Source: an uncultured Veillonellaceae bacterium (lineage in GTDB: Bacteria > Bacillota > Negativicutes > Selenomonadales > Selenomonadaceae). Taken from it: a stretch of DNA of 34,088 nt. How positions within the stretch are numbered: the stretch's first letter is position 1; every line of letters begins with the position of its first letter. Below are positions 16,147 to 24,900 of the stretch, one piece after another. The translations under genes and the position numbers were made by a program. Location of the stretch: positions 1 to 34,088 of the forward strand of contig ONCF01000057.1 of assembly GCA_900316275.1 (NCBI GenBank), read 5' to 3'. The notes under the pieces are model-generated. The model saw nothing but the letters and a program-made list of their open reading frames with translations, was not told the origin of the DNA and ran no database searches.

Positions 16147-18252
16147 TCAGATCCCCAGCTCGATGTTCTTGATGGTGGTGGTGAGCTCTTCCATCTGGGC
16201 CTGCGTTTTAGCGTTGATGGCCTGCAGCGACTGGATGGACTGCGTGGAGCTCTGGATGTGGCGGATGCCTTCGTCGAGACTCTTGTGCAGGTCTTTCATC
16301 TCACTGGCGAAGTGCTCGTCAAACTCGTTGATCCGTGCCTCGAACGTGTGGTTGGCCTCGAGGATGCCGTCGATTTCCTTGACGTCATTGAGCAGTACGC
16401 TGATGGCGGCGTCGGAGGTCGCGAGGCTGGACTGTGTGTTTTCGGAGAGTTTACGTACTTCCTGCGCGACGACGGAGAAGCCGCGGCCGGCCTCGCCGGC
16501 GCGCGCAGCCTCGATGGCCGCGTTGAGGGCGAGCAGGTTGATCTGCGCCGCGATTTCGTCAATCATCTTCATGACGTCGTTGATTTTCTGCGTGTTCTGC
16601 GAGAGCATATCGAGCTTCGGCGTGATTTCACCGTTGCGCTGCATGAGCTGGTCAAAGAGGCCGTTCTGCTCGTCGATGCCGCCCGCGAGTTTTTTGATGG
16701 AGCCCTGAATCATCTCCACGTCATCCGACATACGCGTGATGGTCTCGACGATGGCCGGCATGTTGGCCTGATAGTCCTGGAACATCTTGATGACGCTGTC
16801 CTTGAGATGCTCCGTGTGCGCCTGGCGGTCAATGACGCGGCGCAGGAAGAACGCGCGGCAGTCGGCGTAGATGCGCGCGAAGTTGTCGAGGTAGCTGTCG
16901 TGGTAGGACTGCCCCGCCGGGGTGTGGTAGAAGAACACGGCCGTGAGCGTCTCGTTGACGTGCAGGCCGGCGATTTCGCCGAAGCTGGAGAAACCGGCCA
17001 CGGGGATGTCCTTGAACTCGTCGACGTGTTTGATTTCCTCCGGATAGCCGAGGCGGCGCAGAATGCAGTCATTGAGGATACCGCCGATGGGGGCAGGCTT
17101 GCCCTCGCGGTAGGCGGCTGTGTCACGCTGGATGGTCTGGCCGAGTGGCTGGCGGCGCATGAGGTAGAGTTTCTCACCCGTGACGACGTCGCAGAAGAAC
17201 GAGACGCTGTCCTGCGCGTCGTCGATACCCGAAATGGTACGGATGAAGTACTCGCCGTCGACGTCCGTGGCGAAGGTGTAATCCTGCATGGCGGCGTTCA
17301 GCTGGTCGGTCGTGCTCACGCCGAAGTGGTTTTTCAGAGCCTGAATAAAGGAGATGTCTTCGCCCGTCTGCGGGTCCTGTACGGTCTTGACGAAGCGCAG
17401 GGCCGTGTTGGCGCGGCTGATTTTAAAGCTGTCGCCGGTGGGCTGAACGGCCTGCGTTTTGAGAATGCCGTAGCGGTATTCTTTCGCGAGGCGCACGAGC
17501 GTGATGACGGCGTGGTTCTCCTGGCACTGCTCGTTGTCGTAGATGTAGGTGTGCTGGAAGTCCATGTTGCCGCCTGCGCTGCCGCCGATGAAGGGGCAGG
17601 GAAACTTGCCAGACTCGTAGAGCGCCTGCAGCGCGAAGGTCTCGCAACCCGAGACGCCATCGACGTAGATGAGCGCGAACGTGTGGTTTACGCTGATGCG
17701 GAACGGCACCTTGGCACGGCTCACGATATCGGTCATCTGCTGTACGCGCTCGGCCACGCTGAGCCGGACCTCGCCTGCGCGCAGGTCGTCATTCGGCAGC
17801 GGCAGGCTGATGATGCAGGTGTCCTCAATCATTTGGCAGGAGAAGGACTGCAGCAGCACACGCGCGCGGCCCTCGGGAGCCTCGCAGTAAATAGTGTTTT
17901 TGCCAGGCTGGCGGCAGAGCTCACCAGAGGTCGTCATGAGCACGACTTTCGTGTTCGGCGGCACCTGCTGCTTGATTTTGCGCGACACGCTGGGCATGTC
18001 GAGGTCCGGCGAGACGAAACCGAGTACGAGTGCCGTACCCTGCGGCAGACTGCAGAGGTCTTTCAGGTGGCTTGCGTCGAGCTCGCTTTCGTGCAGGTAG
18101 GCCGTCTTGATATCGGGCTGGTTGGCACTCGGCTGTGCAGCCGGGCGGGTCGCATGGATGCGGCTGGCCGGACTGGGCACACTGGGGGCCGCCTGCGGCT
18201 GGGCCGGCGTGGCTGCGTTTTGTGACTTGTTAGAGGAAAAAATACTGAACAT
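16147..18252 (-). CDS. Soluble FIST-domain methyl-accepting chemotaxis-type protein
   Basis: A 701-residue protein without signal peptide or membrane helix. Residues 1-55 are Ala/Pro/Gln-rich and look disordered. A FIST-N domain covers about 55-250 and a FIST-C domain about 265-420 ([28 protein letters not shown]-like segment). FIST is a sensory module predicted to bind small ligands such as amino acids. A coiled-coil and MCP signalling domain follow at about 480-700, with the conserved tip [32 protein letters not shown] split across the hairpin; key part [17 protein letters not shown]. It should signal to CheA/CheW in the cytoplasm. GAGGTG precedes ATG 18252. An SDR gene follows 2 bases after its stop. 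Confidence 0.9.
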   Translation of the reverse strand: MFSIFSSNKSQNAATPAQPQAAPSVPSPASRIHATRPAAQPSANQPDIKTAYLHESELDASHLKDLCSLPQGTALVLGFVSPDLDMPSVSRKIKQQVPPNTKVVLMTTSGELCRQPGKNTIYCEAPEGRARVLLQSFSCQMIEDTCIISLPLPNDDLRAGEVRLSVAERVQQMTDIVSRAKVPFRISVNHTFALIYVDGVSGCETFALQALYESGKFPCPFIGGSAGGNMDFQHTYIYDNEQCQENHAVITLVRLAKEYRYGILKTQAVQPTGDSFKISRANTALRFVKTVQDPQTGEDISFIQALKNHFGVSTTDQLNAAMQDYTFATDVDGEYFIRTISGIDDAQDSVSFFCDVVTGEKLYLMRRQPLGQTIQRDTAAYREGKPAPIGGILNDCILRRLGYPEEIKHVDEFKDIPVAGFSSFGEIAGLHVNETLTAVFFYHTPAGQSYHDSYLDNFARIYADCRAFFLRRVIDRQAHTEHLKDSVIKMFQDYQANMPAIVETITRMSDDVEMIQGSIKKLAGGIDEQNGLFDQLMQRNGEITPKLDMLSQNTQKINDVMKMIDEIAAQINLLALNAAIEAARAGEAGRGFSVVAQEVRKLSENTQSSLATSDAAISVLLNDVKEIDGILEANHTFEARINEFDEHFASEMKDLHKSLDEGIRHIQSSTQSIQSLQAINAKTQAQMEELTTTIKNIELGI

Positions 18253-18309
18253 GCGTCAAACACCTCGCATTATAGATAGTAACGGACTGTTGCGCCGCGT
18301 GGGCACAAG

Positions 18310-18522
18310 TTGTATACATAGTTTGCCTAATATTTAATATTCGTGGCGGCAGGCGTTTTTCCTGCCTGCGACGGGGGAAAGTTGGCGTTTGTTTAGGTAA
18401 CACTTGCTAGCGCTGGAATGGTCTGATAGTAAGATTTAATATTACTGATGTCCATTCAAATGCTGTAAAAGTTTACAATAAACCTTGACAAAATTGTATA
18501 CATAGGTAATAATGTATACAAT
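18310..18522 (+). promoter_or_regulatory. leuC promoter with GntR-type operators
   Basis: TTGACA (18485-18490) with a TAATAAT -10 region (18507-18513) drives leuC. An 11-base perfect inverted repeat, ATTGTATACAT (18493-18503) and ATGTATACAAT (18512-18522), covers the spacer and -10. Each half is itself the palindromic TTGTATACA core that fits the TnGT...ACnA pattern of FadR/FCD-type GntR regulators. A third TTGTATACATA lies at 18310-18320, near the divergent chemoreceptor gene. The remaining AT-rich gap, including a GGCAGG/CCTGCC hairpin near 18344-18366, shows no gene. Confidence 0.65.
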
Positions 18523-18575
18523 TTGATACTTTGGCATAGCAAATGTGTGATTATATCTAAAGGAGAGTTGATACG

Positions 18576-19853
18576 ATGGGCATGACCATGAGCGAGAAAA
18601 TTTTAGCGCGCCATGCGGGCGTGGCAACGGTGCACCCGGGGGAACTGGTGACCTGCCGCCTCGATATGGTACTGGCCAACGATATCACGGCACCGCCGGC
18701 TATCAAGGTGTTTAATGAAATTGGCCGCCCCGTATTTGACGCGGCGCGCATCGCGCTCGTGCCGGACCATTTCCAGCCGGCGAAGGACATCAAGTCGGCG
18801 GAGCTGGCGAAAACGGTGCGCGACTTTGCGCGGGCGCACCACATCGTCAACTATTTCGAGCAGGGACGCGTGGGTATCGAGCATGTCATCCTGCCGGAGT
18901 TCGGCCTCGTGGCACCAGGCATGCTGACTATCGGCGCCGACTCGCATACCTGCACCTATGGCGCGCTGAACGGCTTCGCGACGGGTGTGGGTTCGACGGA
19001 TCTCGGCGTGGCCATGGCTACGGGCCGCGCCTGGTTCAAGGTGCCGCCCAGCATCCGCGTAGAGCTCACAGGGCAGAAACCGGCGGATGTCACGGGCAAG
19101 GATATCATCCTCACGCTTATCGGCCGCATCGGCGTGGCGGGTGCACGTTACCAGTCGCTGGAGTTCGCAGGCCCTGGCGTGGCGGAGCTCTCCATGACCG
19201 ACCGTCTGACCATCGCGAATATGGCCATCGAGGCGGGCGCAAAAAACGGCATTTTCCCCTATGATGCGGTGACGGAGGCCTACGTCAAGGGGCGCGTACA
19301 GGGCGACTACGAGCCCGTGGCAGCTGACGCAGATGCTGTGTATGCGCGCACGGTCAGTATCGACTTCAGCGAGCTGCGGCCGGTCGTGGCCTTCCCACAT
19401 TTGCCGGGCAATACGCGGCGCGTGGCGGACATTGCGGAGCCTATCCCTATCGACCAGGTTATCATCGGCTCCTGCACGAACGGGCGGCTGGAGGATTTGC
19501 AAATCGCGGCGGCGGTGCTGGCGGGCCATCAGGTGCATGAGCGCGTGCGCTGCATCGTGATTCCGGGCAGTCAGGCCATTTACAAAGAGGCTATGCGGCG
19601 CGGCTATATTGACACGTTTATCGACGCGGGCGCTGTGGTGTCCTGCCCGACCTGCGGCCCCTGCCTCGGCGGCTACATGGGCATCATGGCGGCAGGTGAG
19701 CGCTGCGTCTCCACGACGAACCGCAATTTCCGCGGCCGTATGGGTCACGTGGACAGCGAGGTATATCTCGCCGGCCCGCAGACCGCCGCCGCGAGCGCAG
19801 TGCTGGGAAGGATTGCAGAACCGAAGGAGATAGAGAGTGAAGAATTGAGATAA
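18576..19853 (+). CDS. leuC: 3-isopropylmalate dehydratase, large subunit (LeuC/HacA type)
   Basis: A 425-residue aconitase-family enzyme that, with LeuD, isomerises 2- to 3-isopropylmalate in leucine synthesis. The [4Fe-4S] ligands are in GSCTNGR and CPTCGPC. GADSHTCTYGALN and ATGVGSTD are also family hallmarks. The length marks the shorter HacA/archaeal-like LeuC group; homoaconitase is a possible alternative, but the leuD-leuB neighbours favour leucine synthesis. AAGGAGA precedes ATG 18576. The last codons (about 19832-19851) look like a minisatellite unit replacing the native end. Confidence 0.94.
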   Translation: MGMTMSEKILARHAGVATVHPGELVTCRLDMVLANDITAPPAIKVFNEIGRPVFDAARIALVPDHFQPAKDIKSAELAKTVRDFARAHHIVNYFEQGRVGIEHVILPEFGLVAPGMLTIGADSHTCTYGALNGFATGVGSTDLGVAMATGRAWFKVPPSIRVELTGQKPADVTGKDIILTLIGRIGVAGARYQSLEFAGPGVAELSMTDRLTIANMAIEAGAKNGIFPYDAVTEAYVKGRVQGDYEPVAADADAVYARTVSIDFSELRPVVAFPHLPGNTRRVADIAEPIPIDQVIIGSCTNGRLEDLQIAAAVLAGHQVHERVRCIVIPGSQAIYKEAMRRGYIDTFIDAGAVVSCPTCGPCLGGYMGIMAAGERCVSTTNRNFRGRMGHVDSEVYLAGPQTAAASAVLGRIAEPKEIESEELR

Positions 19854-19922
19854 ACTGGGGTCTTTTGGCATTAGTGGAGTGACGTGAAAAATCGTGCTAA
19901 CTTATGTTTGGGAGGTTACTTT

Positions 19923-20414
19923 ATGCAGTATGAAGGCAAGGTGTGGCGCTACGGGGACAATATTGATACGGACGTGATTATCCCTGCGCGCTATTTGAAT
20001 ACGTTCGTGCCGGCGGAACTGGCACAGCATTGTATGGTGGATATCGATGAGAGCTTTGCGCAAAATGTGCAGGCAGGTGATATCATGGTGGGCGGCGAGA
20101 ATTTCGGCTGTGGCTCGTCGCGCGAGCACGCGCCGATTGCTATCAAGGCGTCAGGGGTGCCCGTGGTCGTAGCGGCGAGCTTTGCACGCATTTTCTACCG
20201 CAACGGCATTAATATCGGCCTGCCGCTGCTGGAAATCGGCAGCAACGTGGAGAAAATCCATGCGGGCGATACGCTGCGCGTCGACGTAGCGACGGGCACG
20301 GTGGAGGATGTCACGACGGGGGATGTGTTCCACGCGCCGCCGCTGCCCGGCTTTGTGCAGGAGATTGCACGGGCCGGGGGATTGGTCAACTACGTTAAAC
20401 AGAGTGAGCAATAG
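19923..20414 (+). CDS. leuD: 3-isopropylmalate dehydratase, small subunit
   Basis: A 163-residue swivel-domain subunit that completes the LeuCD isomerase. Hallmarks are GDNIDTDVIIPARYLN near the start, GGENFGCGSSREHAP and FYRNGINIGLPLLE. ATG 19923 is chosen because GGGAGG precedes it and the protein start matches the family; an extension from 19884 does not. It follows leuC by 69 bases and precedes leuB across a 96-base gap with a palindromic repeat. Confidence 0.95.
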   Translation: MQYEGKVWRYGDNIDTDVIIPARYLNTFVPAELAQHCMVDIDESFAQNVQAGDIMVGGENFGCGSSREHAPIAIKASGVPVVVAASFARIFYRNGINIGLPLLEIGSNVEKIHAGDTLRVDVATGTVEDVTTGDVFHAPPLPGFVQEIARAGGLVNYVKQSEQ

Positions 20415-20441
20415 AGAGGTCGTGTTGCGTTTGTTTTATTG

Positions 20442-20498
20442 CCTCCACCCTTTGGGGGAGGTGTCGAGCGTAGCGAGACGGAAGGGGTCGTCACTCCA
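20442..20498. repeat. Dispersed palindromic repeat in the leuD-leuB gap
   Basis: A strong hairpin CCTCCACCC-TTT-GGGGGAGG (20442-20461) is followed by a GTC...GAC mini-palindrome (GAGCGTAGCGAG) and GAAGGGGTCGTCACTCCA (20481-20498). The last 18 bases recur exactly at 22162-22179 inside cydDC. The repeat ends on the leuB ribosome binding site, so it could modulate leuB expression. Confidence 0.7.
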
Positions 20499-20510
20499 GG
20501 AGGTTAGCTA

Positions 20511-21578
20511 ATGTCACATAGTATAGTAGTTATTCCCGGCGACGGTATCGGGCAGGAGATTACCACGGCGGCGGTGCAGGTGCTGCAGGCCGCAGACGCG
20601 AAGTTCGGGCTGGATTTGCATTTTACGTATCAGGATGCGGGTGGCACGGCTTACGATAAATACGGCACGCCGCTGCCGGAGGAGACGCTGGCGGCGTGCC
20701 GCGCGGCGGACGCGGTGTTGTTCGGTGCCGTGGGCGGCAATCAATGGGACAACGTGGAGCCGTCGCTGCGGCCGGAAAAGGCCATTCTCGGGTTGCGCAA
20801 GGGACTGGGTCTCTATGCGAATTTGCGTCCCGTGAAAATCGAGCCGGCGCTCGTGGATTATTCGCCGTTGAAACCAGAGCTCGCGCGCGGGGTGGATCTC
20901 GTGATTGTGCGCGAGCTCGTGGGTGGCATTTATTTCGGCGAGCGCTGCGAGAGTGAGCAGCACGACGGTGTGGAAAGGGCCTGGGATCTCGAGAATTATT
21001 CGGTGCCCGAGGTGGAGCGCATTGCCAAATTAGCTTTCCAGACGGCGCAGCTGCGGCGTGGGCGCGTCACGTCGGTGGATAAGGCGAATGTGCTCGCGAC
21101 GTCGCGGCTGTGGCGGCGCACGGTGGAGCAGGTGCATGCACAGTATGCGGATGTGGAGTTGCAGCATCTGTATGTCGATAACTGTGCTATGCAGCTGGCG
21201 GTGCGGCCGGCGCAGTTCGATGTGATTGTGACGGGCAACCTCTTTGGCGATATTCTCTCGGATGAGGCGGCCGTGGTGGGCGGCTCCATCGGTATGCTGC
21301 CATCGGCGAGTATCGGCGCGCAGACGAGTCTTTACGAGCCCATTCATGGCAGTGCACCGGATATCGCGGGGCAGGGGATTGCGAACCCGCTGGGTACGAT
21401 TCTCTCGGCGGCTATGCTGCTGCGCTATTCGCTGCACGTGGAGCAGGCCGCGGACGCCGTGGAGGCTGCCGTGCGTCAGGCATTAGCCGACGGGTATCGC
21501 ACGGTCGACCTGTGGCGTGAGGGGTGCCAAAAGGTCAGCACGGAGGCGATGGCCGAGGCCGTGGCCGCGCGGGTCTAG
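20511..21578 (+). CDS. leuB: 3-isopropylmalate dehydrogenase
   Basis: A 355-residue beta-decarboxylating dehydrogenase that oxidises 3-isopropylmalate to 2-oxoisocaproate with NAD. Hallmarks are PGDGIGQEI at the N-terminus, the substrate loop LGLRKGLGLYANLRPVK and LVGGIYFGER. DKANVL, NLFGDILSDEAAVVGGSIGMLPSAS and the NAD site EPIHGSAPDIAGQGIANP complete the set. AGGAGG sits 7 bases before ATG 20511. It is the last gene of leuC-leuD-leuB; leuA is not in the window. Confidence 0.97.
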   Translation: MSHSIVVIPGDGIGQEITTAAVQVLQAADAKFGLDLHFTYQDAGGTAYDKYGTPLPEETLAACRAADAVLFGAVGGNQWDNVEPSLRPEKAILGLRKGLGLYANLRPVKIEPALVDYSPLKPELARGVDLVIVRELVGGIYFGERCESEQHDGVERAWDLENYSVPEVERIAKLAFQTAQLRRGRVTSVDKANVLATSRLWRRTVEQVHAQYADVELQHLYVDNCAMQLAVRPAQFDVIVTGNLFGDILSDEAAVVGGSIGMLPSASIGAQTSLYEPIHGSAPDIAGQGIANPLGTILSAAMLLRYSLHVEQAADAVEAAVRQALADGYRTVDLWREGCQKVSTEAMAEAVAARV

Positions 21579-21598
21579 GTTTACAGAAAAACTGCCGA

Positions 21599-21690
21599 GA
21601 TTAGGTTCGAGGCAGAGGGTCGGCCACGGGCGGGTGGCACCAACGCTACGCTAAGTAAATTTGCTAAGTGAAAAATTTTGCCAAGAATTA
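21599..21690. repeat. Partial long-hairpin element (5' arm only)
   Basis: About 90 bases repeat the 5' arm of copy C at an offset of about 86 bases. They share TTAGG(T)TCGAGGCAGA, CCAACGCTACGCT, AAATTTGCTA and GAATTA. The loop and 3' arm are absent, so it is a truncated tandem copy. Confidence 0.65.
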
Positions 21691-21709
21691 GGTCGAGGCA
21701 GACGGTCAG

Positions 21710-21901
21710 CCGACGGCAGGGCACACCAACGCTACGCTGAGAAAATTTGCTACAGAAAAATTTTTCCGGGAATTAATCCTGTAAAAGTACTTAAACGCGC
21801 TTCGCTTGAACGAAAGTACTTTTACGAGGAAGCTAGTCGGAAAAATTTTTCTGCTTAACGCAAATTTTCAACGCTTCGCTTATGGTATACCCTGCCGTTG
21901 G
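21710..21901. repeat. Long-hairpin intergenic element, copy C
   Basis: A 192-bp near-palindrome between the convergent leuB and cydDC genes. The outer arms (CCGACGGCAGGG and CCCTGCCGTTGG) pair with few mismatches, and an inner AGAAAAATTTTTCCG stem follows. The central hairpin AAGTAC...GTACTT carries the loop ACGCGCTTCGCTTGAACG, identical to copy B. The TTAACGCAAAT patch matches copies A and B, and GAAGCTAGT matches copy A. Orientation is as in copy B. Confidence 0.85.
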
Positions 21902-21920
21902 CTTCGTTCGTTGCAAAACG

Positions 21921-24900
21921 TTATCCCAGCTTTATCACCTGCTCGCAATACGACAACGGCAGCGGGTCGTGGGTGATGATGAGCAGGGCTTGGTGGGTGC
22001 GTTCTACGCGGGCGAAGAGGGCGGCGAGGAGGCGCTGCGTGGTGGCGGTATCGAGGCCGGCCGTGGGCTCGTCGAGGATGAGCAGCGGCGTATCGCTCGC
22101 GATGGTGAGAGCAGTGAGCAGGCGGCTGCGCTGGCCGCCAGAGAGCTGGCTGGCGCTGACTGAAGGGGTCGTCACTCCATTTACCTCAAACTGGGCGTCT
22201 TGCAGGGCGGCCAGTATTTTTTTGTCCTCAATGTCTGGGAAGAGGGCTCTGAAGTTGTCATGTATAGAGGCGTTAAAGAGCTGGCAGCCCTGCGGGATGA
22301 CGGTGATGGCGCCGTGGTGCTCGATGGTGCCGCTGTCGGGCGGCCAGACGCCGGCGAGGAGCTGGGCGAGGGTGGTTTTGCCCGCGCCGCTTTCGCCGAC
22401 GAGGGCGGTGTGCTGGCCAGGAGCGATGGTGAAGGAGAGGTCGCGCAGGAGCGGCTGGGCGGGTGTGTGGCCGAAGGTCAGGGAGCGGACGTTTAGGAGA
22501 GTTGGGAGTGAAGAGTTGGGAGTTGTAAGCTGAGAGGCGCTTTTGCAGGAACTTTGCGACGCGCCAGAGTGAGGAAAATTATCCTCGACCGGTGGGAGTA
22601 TATTTTTTGCGGCGGTGCGGGCGATTTTCGCTTGGCGGGCGGCGGTGGGGAGCAGGTTGTAGTTATCCAACAGGGTGAGCAGGAGAAGCAACCAGACGGC
22701 GAGGCCGACGCCGGAGAGTGGCGTTATCATGGTGGCAGAGGCTGGTGCTGCGGTGACGCAGGGAATGAGGGTGGCAGTGAGCAGGAGCAGGGTGGCGTGG
22801 GCGGTGAGGGATAGCAGGGTGTCGGTGAGGTCCTGGCGTGTATCTGCGTGAGCGCGTTGCTGCTGCCAGTTTTGAGCGCACTGGTTCAGGCGGCCCATAG
22901 CCGTGGCCGTGGTGCCAGCGAGGGTGAGCTCATCGCGGCCGGCGTGACAGTCGGCGAGGGTGGTGCGGTAAAGGGATTCGGCAGAACGGATAGGACTGGA
23001 GAGTTGAGAGTTGAGAGTTGAGAGTTTAAGCAGAGAACCACTTTTGCAGGAGCTTTGCGACGCGCAAAAGTGTGCGAATCGCTTAGTCAAGTTGTCGTCA
23101 GACGAGCTTGACTTCCTTATTATCGCGTAGGGTAGTAGCAGGTGCAGGAGACAGCAGGCTGGGAGCAGGAGGGCGAGCGCGCCGATATGGGGCCAGAGGA
23201 GGGCGGTAAAGAGAATGGTGGCGAGGCCGAGGGTGAGGGGCGGCAGCAGGGCGCGCAGGTAGAAATCGCGCAGGTCGGCACTGCCAGTGAGCAGGTCGTG
23301 CAGGAAAGCGCCTTGCGCGGCGAGGCCGGAGCGCAGGGGGAGCAGGGCGGAGGCCTTTTTATAGAGGAACATATGCAGGCGCGTCTGGATGCGGAAGGCG
23401 GTGCGGTGGGTGTAGTAGCGCTCGGCGTAGCGGGCGGCAGCGCGGCCGAGGCCACAGGCGCGCACGGCGGTGATGCCGAGCGTGAGGGCATAGAGGGGCG
23501 GCTGCAGGGCGGCCGTGGCGATGAGCCAGGCGGCGGCGCCGAGCAGGCCAAGGCCGGTGGCGAGGGCGAGGAGACTCACGGCTAGGAGGAGCAGGAGCGA
23601 AGGAAAGGAGATAAGAGTGAAGAGTTGGGAGTTGAGAGTGGTAAGCAGAGAGCCACTTTTGAAGGAGCGAAGCGACGCGCAAAAGTGAGCGGCTGTTGGA
23701 GGGAGTTGAGAGTTGAGAGTTGGGAGTTGGGAGGGATTTGGCGATGCTGTGGCGGTGTCGGCGGAGTTTGTTGCAGCGGTTGTGATGGGCGGTGCTAGGG
23801 TGAGGACGTTGTCAGCTAGCGCTAGCACGGCGGGGCGGTGGCTGATGATGATGAGGGTGCGGTGGTAACTGAAATTTTTGAGTGTCTGTAGGATGATCTG
23901 CTCGGTGGCGGCGTCGAGGCCGGCCGTGGGCTCGTCGAGGATGACGACGGGGCGGGCCTGCAGCAGAGCACGGGCGAGGCCGAGGCGATGGCGCTCGCCT
24001 TGGGAGAGGGTGAGGCCGCCGGGGCCGAGCGGAGTGTCGAGGCCTTGTGGGAGGAAACGGTACCAGTTGGTGAGGGCGGCTTGATTCAGGGCAGAGAGGC
24101 AATGCTCATCGGAGACGGATTGAGAGAGTTGGGAGTTGAGAGTGAGGAGTTTAAGCATAGAGCCGTTTTTGAAGGAGCTTTGCGACGCGCAAAAGTGAGT
24201 ACTATCTCCATCGCCAAAGTTTAACGTGAGGTTTTCACGCAGTGTCGCGGCGTAGAGGTGGGGCTCTTGCGGGACGTAGGAGAGGATTTTGGCACGGCTG
24301 GCGGCGTCCATGGTAACGAGAGGCTGATCCTCAAACAGGATGGTGCCGTCACTGGGCTGGGCAAGACCAGCGAGCAGGCGGCAGAGTGTGCTTTTGCCAC
24401 AGCCGCTGGGGCCGGTGACTACGGTTATTTGGGAGGCGGGGATGGTGAGGGGTGAGAGTGAAGCGTTGGGAGAGTCGTTGGTAGTGTTGAGAGTTGAGAG
24501 TGGGGAGTTGGGAGTATGGTTTGGTGACCAGGAGGCAGTGGTCAAGTCAAGGGCATTATTGGTAGTGTCTGGGTAGCGGTAGCGGAGGTTTTGCAGGTGG
24601 ATGGCAGGCGGGATGCGCAGCTGGGCGTGGTGGCTGTGAGGCGCGGGCGTGTCAGCAGCGGCGAGGCAGGGGGCGAGTTTTTGCCAGGCGGTGCGGGCAG
24701 TCATGGCGGCGTGGAAACTGGCCCCCGCACTGCGCAGGGGCTGGTAGAAAATGGGGGCGAGCAGCAGCACGGTAAAGGCAGTCAAAAAGTCCAGCTGGCC
24801 GTAGAGCAGGCGCAGGCCGATGCTCACGGCGAGCAGGGCGATGGCGAGTGTCGTAATGAGCTCGAGGGCGAATGTGGAGAGGAAGGCCACCTGCAGTACG

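Noticed and set aside
16258-18225. A 655-codon open frame on the plus strand
   Set aside because: Antisense of the FIST chemoreceptor, which has recognisable domains and a ribosome binding site.
18603-19871. A 422-codon minus-strand frame
   Set aside because: Antisense of leuC, whose Fe-S motifs are unmistakable.
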